Below, in pieces: positions 16,097 to 25,039 of a DNA stretch of 64,000 nucleotides. The stretch covers positions 434,001-498,000 of the forward strand of contig CAVVNT010000002.1 of NCBI GenBank assembly GCA_963749675.1, read 5' to 3'. The position numbers and the translations under genes were made by a program. The number at the start of each line of letters is the position of its first letter. Positions within the stretch are counted from its first letter, which is position 1. The notes under the pieces were generated by a model. It had not been told where the DNA came from, did no database searches, and worked only from the letters and a program-made list of their open reading frames with translations. The stretch is from Roseitranquillus sp963749675 (GTDB lineage Bacteria; Pseudomonadota; Alphaproteobacteria; Rhodobacterales; Rhodobacteraceae).

Positions 16097-16303
16097 ATGG
16101 CCACTGGCACCGTGAAGTGGTTCAACAGCACCAAAGGTTTCGGCTTCATTCAGCCCGAAGGTGGCTCGCGCGACGTGTTCGTGCACATCTCGGCGGTGGA
16201 GCGTGCGGGTCTCACCACCCTCAGCGACAACCAGAAGGTGACCTTCGACGTCGAGAGCGGCCGCGACGGACGCAACTCCGCGACAAACATCCAGCTCGCC
16301 TGA
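16097..16303 (+). CDS. Cold-shock protein (CspA family), copy 1
   Basis: A 68-residue single cold-shock domain. RNP1 is KGFGFIQP and RNP2 VFVHIS; the start GTVKWFN and the typical length are intact. Such proteins bind single-stranded RNA/DNA and melt secondary structure as RNA chaperones. ATG 16097 follows AAGGAGAC. It has its own structured leader and a perfect intrinsic terminator, so it is monocistronic. A second copy lies 360 bp downstream. Confidence 0.96.
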   Translation: MATGTVKWFNSTKGFGFIQPEGGSRDVFVHISAVERAGLTTLSDNQKVTFDVESGRDGRNSATNIQLA

Positions 16304-16333
16304 CGACCCGACCAAGGTCGACCGGACGAACCG

Positions 16334-16361
16334 AAGGCGCCGCTCACGCGGCGCCTTTTTT
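16334..16361 (+). terminator. Intrinsic terminator of cold-shock gene 1
   Basis: AAGGCGCCGC, loop TCAC, GCGGCGCCTT: a perfect 10-bp stem followed by T residues, 30 nt after the stop. Confidence 0.9.
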
Positions 16362-16569
16362 GCCAGCAAGACGGCTGAGCAATTGTGCCTGAACGCACGA
16401 AGCTCGCCCTACCCAAAAATGTACCTGAATTTCTGCACGACTGCCTTTCGGGTCAATCTGGTCAGAACCGGACAAAAGCGGGTCTGGAAATGTACGAAAA
16501 CGTACGGAACGCCCCCCTCTTGCAAACACCGGCCCGCTCGCGCATATCGCACTTGCTACGTCTGACCAT

Positions 16570-16665
16570 CGACCACTGTCTCCTCCAAGGCTTCAGTTTC
16601 GACCGCGACCGACTGAGCCGGGCTGCCGCATGCCGCGGGCAGCGATGACTGAAGGAGACCGCACG
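16570..16665 (+). promoter_or_regulatory. Conserved 96-nt leader of cold-shock gene 2
   Basis: Counterpart of 16001-16096, same length, with compensating one-base gaps and the same terminal hairpin (GCTGCC...GGCAGC) ahead of GAAGGAGACC. Similarity stops abruptly upstream of CGACCACTGT, which marks the likely transcript start or duplication boundary. Confidence 0.65.
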
Positions 16666-16872
16666 ATGGCCACTGGCACCGTGAAATGGTTCAATACGAC
16701 AAAGGGTTACGGCTTCATCCAGCCGGATGAGGGCAAGCGCGACGTGTTCGTGCACATCTCTGCCGTAGAGCGTTCCGGCCTCACCGGCCTCGCCGACGGC
16801 CAAAAGGTCGAGTACGAGTTGGAACGCGACCGTCAGGGCCGCGAGTCGGCAACGAACCTGACAGCAGCCTGA
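16666..16872 (+). CDS. Cold-shock protein (CspA family), copy 2
   Basis: A 68-residue paralogue of the upstream gene with RNP1 KGYGFIQP and RNP2 VFVHIS. It differs mainly after residue 40 (GLADGQKVEYELERDRQGRES). ATG 16666, preceded by AAGGAGACC, is chosen over an in-frame ATG at 16630 because the homology starts at MATGTVKWFN, as in copy 1. The function should be as for copy 1. Tandem duplication with retained leader suggests dosage or staggered cold response (inference). Confidence 0.96.
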   Translation: MATGTVKWFNTTKGYGFIQPDEGKRDVFVHISAVERSGLTGLADGQKVEYELERDRQGRESATNLTAA

Positions 16873-16879
16873 TCACCCC

Positions 16880-16902
16880 GAGGCGCCGGCTCAAGGCGCC
16901 TC
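16880..16902 (+). terminator. Hairpin after cold-shock gene 2
   Basis: GAGGCGCC, 7-nt loop, GGCGCCTC: perfect 8-bp stem starting 8 nt after the stop. It lacks a T-run, so termination efficiency is uncertain. Confidence 0.6.
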
Positions 16903-17038
16903 ACCCCCAGCGGCCAGAGCGTCGATTAAGCCGTTAATTCTGTTAAGAAATTTTCCGGAAGGCTCCGTCGAGCGGGCTTTGCCTCCAACCGGGCGCCCCG
17001 AATGTCGAGGCGCCCTTGAAGGGGATCTCGAACGACCT

Positions 17039-17449
17039 CTAGCCGTCGTTGGCCGTCGCTTTTTCCTGGGCCATCATCGTGATGCGCTGCGCCAGATCAG
17101 GATTTTGCTGCGCGGCTTGTCCGATCGCTACATACTCCTCGATGGTGATGCCCGGCGTCTCCTCGATCGCACCGCGGATGGCAGTGTTCGCCTCTTCGGC
17201 CAGGGCCTGTCGCTCCGCATCGTTCTCGGCCGCTTCGGCGCGCGGCGCAAAGTCCTCGGTGACGCCCTGGACGTCGAGCGCGGCATCAACAAAGCTCTCC
17301 AGCTTGTCTTCGGTCAGCGTCAGCTGCTCCTGCATGGTGTCCTCCTGAATTGTCGTGTCCTCGCTCGCGTCCTGCGCAAGCATGGGGGTTGCGGTCAAAA
17401 GCGCGGTGATCGCGGCACCTGCCGCGTAGCGCGATCGTCGGGTCATCAT
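17039..17449 (-). CDS. DUF4168 exported protein
   Basis: A 136-residue protein with a Sec signal peptide (RRSRYAAGAAITALLTATPMLAQ) and a helical, acidic mature part matching DUF4168: LTEDKLESFVDAALDVQGV near the start and a second helical repeat ending AQQNPDLAQRITMMAQE. It is probably periplasmic; the role is unknown. Two adjacent ATGs (17449, 17446) follow GGAGG; 17449 is used. An in-frame extension to 17542 precedes the signal peptide and was rejected. Confidence 0.8.
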   Translation of the reverse strand: MMTRRSRYAAGAAITALLTATPMLAQDASEDTTIQEDTMQEQLTLTEDKLESFVDAALDVQGVTEDFAPRAEAAENDAERQALAEEANTAIRGAIEETPGITIEEYVAIGQAAQQNPDLAQRITMMAQEKATANDG

Positions 17450-17639
17450 GCGTGACCTCCTTCCATTTGCGGCCGACCTCCGAGCTGCAGGGCCGGCCTT
17501 GGCGCAAGCCTTCGACCTGTGTCCATCGCCTTTGCCTTTCAACCCGTCGAGATCGACGATCGGGCCGGAAGCGATTTTGTCCCCGTTTGAGCAAGACTTC
17601 GCGCGTCCTTCCCGACCATCATCGAACTTTGCAATTAAC

Positions 17640-18929
17640 GGGCACCTCGATTTTCTACCGTTCTCGTGCCCCCTCGGCGGCGCGCGTGGTCTGAAGCAGG
17701 AGGAAGAGCGTCGGCTGTCGCTTTGCTGCGTCCGGATGGGCGTGGCGCTGCGGCCTTCACGCTCGGATTTTTCTGCCTCGCGGCCTGATCTTTTTTGTTC
17801 GCGTGATGCTCACGCCGGGCACGGGTTGAGACGGCGCAGCTGGCCGAGGCGGCGCATGTTGTAGGCGAGGTTCTTCATCCCGATCTTGGCCGTCGCTCGA
17901 ACCAAGCCGATAGTCCGGACCAAGGTCCCGCCCATATCGTTGGCCTGCGCGCCGAAGACGTGCTCGACGCGGACCCGGATGCCGGATCTGGTCCGGTTGC
18001 TGCCCTTGGCCTGTTCGGTCAGCGGCTTGCCCCGCTTGCCCTTGCGGTGGATGTGGCTTTTCAGCCTCCGGGCGCGCAGCTTTGCCTCCATCTCCTCGGA
18101 CCGATAGGCCGCATCCGCCCACACGCCGGAGCCGGTGTTACCCTGCATCAGCAGATGATCCACCGCCTGGCTGTCATGCCGCGCGGCATCGCTGACGTGA
18201 TAGCGCCGCACCAGCTTGTGCCTACGATCCACGTTGACGTGATTCTTGTAGCCGTAATGGTTCTTGCCGTGCTTTTTCGTCCAGCGCGCGTCCAGGTCCT
18301 TTTGCGCGCGCTTCGCGGGCTTGTCCGCCCAGTCCTCGGGCACCTCGCCGTTCTTGATTGCCGCGTTCTCGTCCCGCGTGTTGTGGTTGCGCGGCACCGG
18401 CACGATGGACGCATCCAGGATTTGACCGCCGCGCGCGATGTAGCCCTGCCGCGCCAGATAGCCGTCGAACTGGCTGAACAGCTCCTCCACCTTGCCCGCC
18501 TGCGCCAGTGCCTCGCGATAGAGCCATACCGTCTTGGCGTCCGGCACCCGGTCTTCGAGGCCAAGGCCGAGGAATCGCATGAACGACAGCCGGTCGCGGA
18601 CCTGATACTCGATCTGGTCGTCGGACAGGTTGTAGAGCGCGCTCAGCACCAGCGTCTTGAACATCAGCACCGCGTCCATCGGCTTGCGCCCCGCCCGGGA
18701 CTTGCGCGCCACAGCTGGCTTGCGCCAGACCCGCTCAAGGGTCGGGCGAAACTCCTCCCACGGCACAACGGCGTCGATCTCGACCAGCGGGTCCTTCTTC
18801 GCGTCCAGGCTCGCGCAACGGTCTGTAAGATCGAAGAACCCCATCTGCGCCATCGTCACACCCTCAGTGTCGCATCATCCCGACAGACATACCGCAGCGC
18901 CACGGTCGGGACCATTTTTCGAGGCGCCC
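17640..18929 (-). mobile_element. IS5-family insertion sequence, apparently complete
   Basis: A transposase gene bounded by imperfect inverted ends: GGGCACCTCGA at 17640-17650 and its near-complement TCGAGGCGCCC at 18919-18929 (10 of 11 match). TAA flanks both sides (17636-17638 and 18930-18932), compatible with the TNA target duplication of some IS5 groups. Total length is about 1.29 kb. The exact ends are a hand alignment and may be off by one base. Confidence 0.65.
17810..18853 (-). CDS. IS5-family transposase
   Basis: A 347-residue DDE transposase. The N-terminal DUF772-type domain shows MGFFDLTDR, RKPMDAVLMFKTLVL and VPDAKTVWLYRE. The catalytic core has ILDASIVPVPRN (first Asp), VWADAAYRSEE (second Asp) and RVRVEHVFGAQ (Glu). 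The frame is uninterrupted and of normal length, so unlike the other transposons here it may be active. ATG 18853 is preceded by GAGGGTG; another ATG at 18844 is possible. It is flanked by short inverted repeats. Confidence 0.93.
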   Translation of the reverse strand: MAQMGFFDLTDRCASLDAKKDPLVEIDAVVPWEEFRPTLERVWRKPAVARKSRAGRKPMDAVLMFKTLVLSALYNLSDDQIEYQVRDRLSFMRFLGLGLEDRVPDAKTVWLYREALAQAGKVEELFSQFDGYLARQGYIARGGQILDASIVPVPRNHNTRDENAAIKNGEVPEDWADKPAKRAQKDLDARWTKKHGKNHYGYKNHVNVDRRHKLVRRYHVSDAARHDSQAVDHLLMQGNTGSGVWADAAYRSEEMEAKLRARRLKSHIHRKGKRGKPLTEQAKGSNRTRSGIRVRVEHVFGAQANDMGGTLVRTIGLVRATAKIGMKNLAYNMRRLGQLRRLNPCPA

Positions 18930-19177
18930 TAAAGGCTGTGACGCAATCCGCCGGAGGCAACCTTCACCGCATGGCACTTGTTGTTCTGACGCCAGCTTGT
19001 GGGCTCTCGGCGACAGTGCTAATTGGTGGCCTCAAAGTCGCATGCGCGGCAATAATGCTGATATGGATCAGGGGGCGTGTCGCGACGATCCTCTTTCCGC
19101 GTCGATCCGATGTACGCTTGGTGCGGAGCAGCTGGCGGTCGCGGCGGCGGCTGCCGGCGAGCAACGCGGCCCCTGAA

Positions 19178-19804
19178 TCAACAGAGGCGGGATTCGAGCT
19201 CGCGCCAGAGCGCCGTGATCTCCGCTGCAGCCTTGCCGCGCCTTTCCATCTCGATCGCGCTCGAGCCGTGACCTGTTGCATCGGCGAAAACCACGCGATT
19301 CCCGATCATCACGTTGGCACGCGGAGCACCGGTTCTCGCAATGGCGTCGACGACGTCCGTGGCCATCCGGGTTCTGGACGGGACCCTGTTCAAGACGATC
19401 ATGGCTTCGCGATGCTCACGTTTGGAGAGATCAAGGACGCTTTCCGTCGCCCACAGGTCGAGATGCGACGTGGCCAGCGGGACGAGAACGAGATCGCTGG
19501 CCCTCAAGGCCGGCCGCAAGTCAGCATCGACCTTCGGAGGCGTATCGACAACGACCAGATCGTGTGCATCTCCCAACTTTTCGCACTCATAGGACACCCC
19601 CCACGCGCTCGCCGTCGCGAAGCTCAGGCCGGGATCTCCGAGTTCTCGTCGACGCATGAACCATTGGCCGAGGCTACCTTGGGGATCGGTGTCGAGAACG
19701 GCGACTGAACGCCCGTCTGCTAGCGCTGCACAGGCAAGATTGATGGCCAGCGTCGTTTTCCCCGACCCGCCCTTCTGCTGCGCGAGCGTGACGATCTTCC
19801 CCAT
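19178..19804 (-). CDS. ParA/MinD-family ATPase (orphan)
   Basis: A 208-residue deviant-Walker ATPase: KGGSGKTT at the N-terminus (Walker A'), VAVLDTDPQGS (A'' motif), LVVVDTPP (Walker B). Such proteins position DNA, chemoreceptor arrays or other cargo by ATP-dependent patterning. No ParB, parS or chemotaxis gene is adjacent, so the cargo is unknown. The C-terminal part (FADATGHGSSAIEMERRGKAAAEITAL) is typical of short orphan ParAs. ATG 19804 follows GGAGGG. It borders an IS5 element and decayed DNA, so it may belong to an acquired segment. Confidence 0.88.
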   Translation of the reverse strand: MGKIVTLAQQKGGSGKTTLAINLACAALADGRSVAVLDTDPQGSLGQWFMRRRELGDPGLSFATASAWGVSYECEKLGDAHDLVVVDTPPKVDADLRPALRASDLVLVPLATSHLDLWATESVLDLSKREHREAMIVLNRVPSRTRMATDVVDAIARTGAPRANVMIGNRVVFADATGHGSSAIEMERRGKAAAEITALWRELESRLC

Positions 19805-19924
19805 GCTGCCCTCCTTGCCGCACCGCAGCGTAGCGTTGCGGCGCGCACGCGGCAACAGAGGCTAGAGGCAAACCGGTTCTCAATCCCGCTCCAGCAGGAT
19901 TTCCATCAGGCTGCGCGCATCATC

Positions 19925-20338
19925 GTGGGTGAACGGCGCCTGCCGGCCGACCTCGGGACGATGGGCATCCACTACCTCCGTCCCGACCTCCTCGGCATCA
20001 CATCCGTCGATCCGCGGGTGGATGGATCAGGCATGCACACCGATTTCAGCATGCCTGCAATGCTGCTCAATGAATTGCAGGCGGACGGCTCGCTCGTCCT
20101 GGTCGGCGTCGAGAACCTAGTGTTCGAGGCTGCATGGAAGAACGCCGGCCACGCCGAGCCATCGAGCCTGCTCGGCCTGACCTCGGGCCACATGGCCGAC
20201 GATCCCGCGACGCCGGGCGACGAGGCCCATAGGTTCCAGCCGCACTACGACCAGCACGTCTGGCTCCGCGAGAACCCGCTCGGCAACCTCATACCAACCC
20301 GGCCGCAACCTGCATGCGGTGAAGGCCCATACCCACTA
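19925..20338 (+). pseudogene. Remnant of a conserved hypothetical protein
   Basis: An open stretch whose translation resembles the C-terminal part of a widespread proteobacterial hypothetical protein: MGIHYLRPDLLGI, VENLVFEAAWKNAGH, HMADDPATPGDEAH and HYDQHVWLRENPLGNL. The normal N-terminus is missing, and after ENPLGNL the frame runs into unrelated sequence. No start codon with a ribosome-binding site is visible. I regard it as a degraded fragment; the function of the family is unknown. Confidence 0.55.
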
Positions 20339-20409
20339 AGCCCACGAGGCGCGCGGGATCGCGCGCCTCGCATCTATTGCGGCGGCGCGTCCTGCAGAGG
20401 ATACTCGAA

Positions 20410-20852
20410 TTCTGTCAGAGCGGCGTTTCGATGGCGCTGGCCTGGGTCCCAGCGAACGGACGCCACCGCAATCGGCGTCGGTTTTGGCTGCCGGGTTGCA
20501 CCGGACGGGACGTTTCGCATCGTGCTTTCCAGTGCGCCCTGGCGCCGTTTCCTCGGCGCGGTCGCCGCGAGCGGGCGCATCGCGGTCACCTTCAGCCGCC
20601 CGAACGATCACCGCGGAATCCAGATAACGTCCTCCGCCAGTCACATTGTGGCTGCCCAGCCCGGTGACGCAGAGCTTGCGCGCAATCAGAGCGGGATCTT
20701 CGCAGACGACCTCGTCGACGTCGGCTACCCGGCGCCCTACGCGGTCATCTATTCGGCATTCGACCCCGCCCGCCCTCACCGCGGTCGAGTTACTGCCTGA
20801 CGCGGCATTCGTGCAGCTTGACGCCTCGCCTCGTGATCGACGGCGCGTCTGA
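20410..20852 (+). pseudogene. Remnant of a pyridoxamine-phosphate-oxidase-like flavoprotein
   Basis: The frame reading FGCRVAPDGTFRIVLSSAPW, IAVTFSRPNDHRGIQI and DVGYPAPYAVIYSAFDP matches split-barrel flavin/pyridoxamine oxidase-like proteins. Near 20765-20775 the frame must shift for the expected ending ALTAVELLPDAAFVQ, which is in a different frame. The N-terminal 20-30 residues are also missing. It is therefore a truncated, frameshifted gene next to the first IS graveyard. Confidence 0.5.
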
Positions 20853-21190
20853 CCGCCCAAGGGCCCAGGTTCCCTGAAATCTCGCATCTGCAGGCGCGCT
20901 TCTCGTGTGACGCCCGAGTTTCGGCCCTCTCCTTACGGAAGATGCTGTCGGCGGCGGATACCGCAGAACGGATCTTTCCTACGCCCAATCGAACGGCCGC
21001 TTCAGTGAAAGCCGCGCGGTCGCCAGCGCTTGCAGATGAAGATGGCTCTTCGCCCTCCGAGCAGGGGTTTTGCGCCACGACGTGGTGTAGCAGGCCGCGC
21101 GCGAGGCCGTCGGCGTAGCAAAGCGCGCGGCCATCGCCGGTCTTCGATAGAGGCTCCGGTTGCGAGACCTGGAACCGAACCGGAGACGAC
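20853..21190. other. Unassigned stretch before the IS graveyard
   Basis: About 340 bp without a recognisable gene. A minus-strand frame contains DGRALCYADGLARGLLHHVV and AAVRLGVGKIRSAVSAADS, which looks protein-like but matches nothing I know. It is probably degraded coding DNA. Confidence 0.3.
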
Positions 21191-21495
21191 GATGATCGAC
21201 GAGAGGTTGGGTCCTGGAGCTTATTGAGAAGGAGGCGGACGGCGACCTCGTCCGTGAGACGCTGACCCTTGCCGCCGATCGACTGATTGAGATGGAGGTC
21301 GAGGTGGCGACGGGCGCGGCGAAGGGCGTCCGCTCGATGCTGCGGACGGCGCAGAGGAACGGAACCTCGAGCGGGGCTGGGAGACCCGCGCGGGCCGGAT
21401 CGAGCTGGCGATCCCGAAGCTGCGGAAAGGCAGCTTCTTCCCGCGTTCCCTGGAGCCGCGCCGCACGGCGGAGACGACCGCCTACGACCCGGCCT
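21191..21495 (+). mobile_element. IS256-family transposase remnant
   Basis: Across two frames the sequence reads ELIEKEADGDLVRETLTL, AADRLIEMEVEVATGAAKG, then GWETRAGRIELAIPKLRKGS and FFPRSLEPRR, the conserved N-terminal region of mutator-type transposases. At least one frameshift separates the parts, and the catalytic core is absent. Confidence 0.7.
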
Positions 21496-21883
21496 TCGTG
21501 GAGACGCGGCGCATAACGGTTCAGGCCGCCCGTGTCGCGGCCGAGACATTCGCAGTGGCCGTGCCGCCCGGGGAGGCGGAGCGCCGTTGCCGGAGGGTGC
21601 TGATGGAGGCCTGGGGGGGGGCGCGAGAGTGCATCCGTCCGCCTGCCGCCATCGCGGCTCGCGTGGGATTCCGGGGGACGTGGTCCGGCTCGACCACGAC
21701 CGGCGGCTCATCGATCTGCTGATCGTCTCCACCGCCGACGGCGAGCGGCCGAGGCGTGGAGGCGATCCACGATCTGCCGCCCGGCGCGACGCGTGCCTCA
21801 AATCTCGGCCGCGCCGTCTTGGTCGGAACGACCACTGCGGTGTTCATGAACCTCCCGCGCCTGCGCGAGGACAGCCGCCAGCT
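21496..21883. other. Unassigned degraded DNA between IS remnants
   Basis: About 390 bp with open frames on both strands but no convincing homology. One frame contains DLLIVSTADGERP, another EAIHDLPPGATRASNLGRA. A run of eight G occurs at 21612-21619. I see no identifiable gene. Confidence 0.3.
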
Positions 21884-22480
21884 ATCGTCGCCGCGTTCTC
21901 CGCTGCCGCAAGGAACATCTTCCTCAACGTCTTCGATGACATCCCCGATCCCCGCGCCGGCAACGCGCGCCACGACCTCGGCGAGTTGCTCGTCATCGCC
22001 TTCGTCTCGGTACTCTGCGGCGCGACGTCCTGCGCCGAGATGGCGGCCTTTGGCCGCGCAAAGGCAAGCATCTTCAGAGGCTCCCTGAAGCTAAAGCACG
22101 CCGTCCCGGGTGTCCCGTCGAATGAAACGTTCTCGGCGGTGTTCCGGATCATCGATCCGATGGCCCTCGATGCCGCCTTCGGGCGGGTACTGGCCGATGT
22201 GGCCGGGGAGGGCGATGTCGTCGCCATCGACGGCAAGGTGCTGCGGGGCGCGCGCGACAGGCGCGAGAGCGCATGAACGAGGATGATCGTGTCAGCCTAC
22301 GCCTAGCGGCTGCGCCTGACACTCGCCAGCGTGCCTGCCGACCGGCGCGGAACTGGACGCCGCCCTCGAGGTTCTCGGGCTGATCGCTGAAGGGCAAGGT
22401 CGTGACCGCCGACGCCCTGCACTGAAATCGCCGCACGGTTGCGGCCATCAACGCCAAGGGAGGCGACTGGTGCCTGGCGA
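21884..22480 (+). mobile_element. ISAs1-family transposase remnant
   Basis: The 130-residue open part matches the ISAs1 N-terminus (FDDIPDPRAGNARHDLGELL, VPSNETFSAVFRIIDP, VVAIDGKVLRGARD). Beyond its stop, homology continues in broken frames (VSAYA, RLRLTLASVPADR, LDAALEVLGLIA, KGKVVTADALH, NRRTVAAINAKGGDW), including a TAG and a TGA in place of sense codons. The gene is dead and its end is replaced by the IS5 remnant. Confidence 0.8.
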
Positions 22481-22995
22481 GGCCGCGGTAGCGGGTCTTC
22501 ACGTGGCCGAACTGGCGCTCGATGACCCGGAGCGGATGCTCGGCCCTGGCCCGCACCATGGCGATGATGCGGTTGATCTGCGCGTCCGTCGGGTGCAGCG
22601 GGCCGCCCTGGGCGCTTTCCGCAGTTCAAGCGTCAAGAAAACGATCCAGTGGATCGTTTTTAGCGCCGAACACCCCAGACCTTGCCCGGCCCCTTGAACT
22701 TGGCCTCGCGTTCGGCGCTGACGTAGCCCTTGTCGGCCCAGAGCGAGGTCTCCTCGCCGTGGAGCAGTTCTTCCCGGACCTGGCTGTCGTGCAGCCTGGC
22801 CGTTGAGGTCTCCAGGCCGTGCGCCACGCCGCTGTCGGCCGCCGGACGCGATAGATCGTGCTGCCCGTCGGGGTCGTGGTTCGCCGGATGTCCGTCCCCG
22901 TCCACCAGCCCGAGATGAACGTGGACCCCGTTGCCCACGCTTGCCGGGTCGCGGATCGGTGCGAACGATGCGCGGTGCCCGAAGCGCTTCGCCAC
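22476..22995 (-). mobile_element. Second IS5-family remnant
   Basis: Minus-strand frames give LETSTARLHDSQVREELL, HGEETSLWADKGYVSAERE, KFKGPGKVWGVRR and, in another frame, RARAEHPLRVIERQFGHV and KTRYRGLAR, the C-terminal half of an IS5 transposase. It is split by frameshifts and by a short palindromic insertion at 22638-22660. Confidence 0.75.
22638..22660. repeat. Perfect 10-bp palindrome inside the IS5 remnant
   Basis: AAAACGATCC-AGT-GGATCGTTTT sits exactly where the transposase homology is interrupted, between GVRR and the next conserved block. It behaves like a small inserted palindromic element (REP-like). Confidence 0.6.
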
Positions 22996-23036
22996 CGCAT
23001 GGATGACCTCTCGTACGAAGACCGCTCGGTCGGCGA

Positions 23037-23190
23037 TGGCTCGACCTCATCGTCCTGGACGAGCTCGGCTACATGCCGTTCGCCCAGGCTGGCGGCCAGC
23101 TTCTGTTCCACCTGATCAGCGGTCTCTACGAGCAGACCTCGATCGCAACCCTCCTGTTCAGGGCGGCCAATGTGACCGCCGGTGAGCGCG
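23037..23190 (+). mobile_element. IS21-type IstB helper ATPase fragment
   Basis: Translation gives LDLIVLDELGYMPFAQAGG, QLLFHLISGLYEQTSIAT, the Walker B region of the IstB transposition helper. Only about 50 residues remain, with no Walker A and no istA. Confidence 0.7.
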
Positions 23191-23195
23191 GGCGA

Positions 23196-23952
23196 TCAAT
23201 TACTCCGAGTGATGTCCCCGACCCACAACCGGTTCGGCGCGGGCGCCCGGAACTCGCGGTTCACCCTGTCGCGCGGACAGGGCGCGGCCGTGTCGCTGAT
23301 CGTGGTGCGCACGGGCTTCCCGCGCACAGCGCGCTGGAGGCCCATCTCCCGCCACCGTGCGAGCCGAGCGACCGTGATCCCTTCGCGGCCGAGCTGCCGC
23401 CAGACCTTGCCCACCCCGCAGACCTGGAAGTTCTCATCCCAGACGCGGCGGACATGCGCCTTCAGCATCGCGTCGCGCCGGATCCGAGGCAGCGCCGCCG
23501 ATAGATCGCCGCGACGCGCCACATGGGCGCGATAGGTCTAGGGGACGATCGGCAGGATCTTGCAGATCGGCTCGACCCCGTACGCCTCCCGATGATCGTC
23601 GAAAAAAGCGATCATGGCTTGAACCGGCGGTCGAGCTCCGCCTGGGCGAAATACGCGCTGGCCTTGCGAAGGATCTCGTGGGCCTGGCGCAGTTCGCGGT
23701 TCTGCCGCTCCAGCGACTTCAGCCGCGACCGCTCGTCGGTGCTCAGCCCGGGGCGCGCGCGGCGGTGACGCTCCTCCGCCGGACCCAGAGCCGCAACTTC
23801 TCCGCGTTGCGGCCCACCTTCTCGGCGATCGTGCGCATCGCCGCCCACTGCGAGCCGTGCTCGACCTCGTGCTCGCGCACCAGTCGTACGGCGCGCTCGC
23901 GCAGTTCTGTCGGGTACGGCTTCGTCGTCTTCCTCGTCTCCACGGACCCCAT
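23196..23952 (-). mobile_element. IS3-family element remnant (orfA + orfB)
   Basis: orfA starts at 23952 (MGSVETRKTTKPYPTELRER) and continues after a frameshift (RLKSLERQNRELRQAHEILR, KASAYFAQAELDRRFKP). orfB begins MIAFFDDHREAYGVEPICKI, meets an in-frame TAG after LPIVP, then continues TYRAHVARR, VRRVWDENFQVCGVGKVWR and NREFRAPAPNRLWVGDIT, where it is truncated before the catalytic core. The element is inactive. Confidence 0.8.
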
Positions 23953-24069
23953 CCTTCCAAAAGTCCGGGCCTCGGAAACCCGGCGCGGTTCACAGCTCAA
24001 AATGAAGTTCAGCTTGGAAAGGTTGGCGCCACATGTCATTAAAAAATGACGTACATCGGGAGCTTGTCG

Positions 24070-24798
24070 ATGCGGGTGAAATGCGCCGCCTGTCCCTTGC
24101 GACAAAAAGAACATTTCACCCCGATGTCACGCGAAGAGTACCTGTTCATGCAGGATTTCAAGGTGGGGGAACTCGATGTCGAGAGGGGTACGATCATGCT
24201 TCTCGAGGGGTCCAACAGCCCGCAACTCTTCACGGTCTTCCGCGGCATGGGGCTGCGGTACAAGACGCTGATGAACGGAAGACGCCAGGTCCTGAACTTC
24301 GTGTTCCCCGGTGACTTCCTTGGCCTTCAGGCGGGGCTGATGCAGGAGATGGACCACTCGGTCGAGGCGTCAACGAAGATGACGCTCTGCGTGTTCGACC
24401 GGAAATCGCTGTGGAAGCTCTTCCGCGATCAGCCGAGCCGGGCGTTCGACTTGACATGGATCTCTGCGCGCGCCGAGCATTTCCTCGGCGATGCTCTCGC
24501 TACGGTCGGACAGAAGGATGCCGAAGCGCGGATCGCTTGGGCGCTGGTCAAGATCTTCAGCAAGTGCCGCGCGCTCGATCTCGCTTCCGGCTCGAGTTGT
24601 CCCCTGCCCTTCCGGCAGCAGGATCTCGCCGATGCGCTTGGCCTGTCGCTCGTCCATACCAACAAGACTTTGGCGCGTTTCCGGGAACGACAGCTGGCGG
24701 TCTGGCAGTCAGGGACGCTTCTGATCCCCGATCTGGAGAGTCTCGCAGAGATCGGCATGATCGAGGATTTCGGACGAGAAAGGCGGCCGATCATGTAG
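24070..24798 (+). CDS. Crp/Fnr-family transcriptional regulator
   Basis: A 242-residue cytosolic regulator: an N-terminal cyclic-nucleotide-type beta barrel (LNFVFPGDFLGLQAG) and a C-terminal winged helix (FRQQDLADALGLSLVHTNKTLARFRE). N-terminal cysteines (KCAACPLR) are few, and no full FNR Fe-S set is evident, so the signal is unknown. ATG 24070 has GGGAG 8 nt upstream, unlike the in-frame ATG at 24046. It is the first intact gene after the IS graveyard; its targets cannot be read from the sequence. Confidence 0.88.
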   Translation: MRVKCAACPLRQKEHFTPMSREEYLFMQDFKVGELDVERGTIMLLEGSNSPQLFTVFRGMGLRYKTLMNGRRQVLNFVFPGDFLGLQAGLMQEMDHSVEASTKMTLCVFDRKSLWKLFRDQPSRAFDLTWISARAEHFLGDALATVGQKDAEARIAWALVKIFSKCRALDLASGSSCPLPFRQQDLADALGLSLVHTNKTLARFRERQLAVWQSGTLLIPDLESLAEIGMIEDFGRERRPIM

Positions 24799-25039
24799 CT
24801 GGCGCGGTCTGCCCCCAAGGTCCGCACTCCGGGGCCATGTGGTCAGGCGTTCCGACTTCATCCGGTCGGTGACTCCGAACTGATCCAGTCTTTGCCTTGG
24901 GGTGAGCCAATCGGCGGCTAGAGAAGGATGATAAGCGCCTGGAGCGGTCGCGTCTGCCGTGGCCGAGACCTTCTGACCAAGGTGCTACCCGATCGAGAAG
25001 CTGGCCCCTTTGGCGGGGCCGCCCAAGAAGGATTGCGGT

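Noticed and set aside
17960..19708. Plus-strand open frame of 582 codons
   Set aside because: Exactly antisense to the IS5 transposase and the ParA-like gene; no ribosome-binding site or homology.
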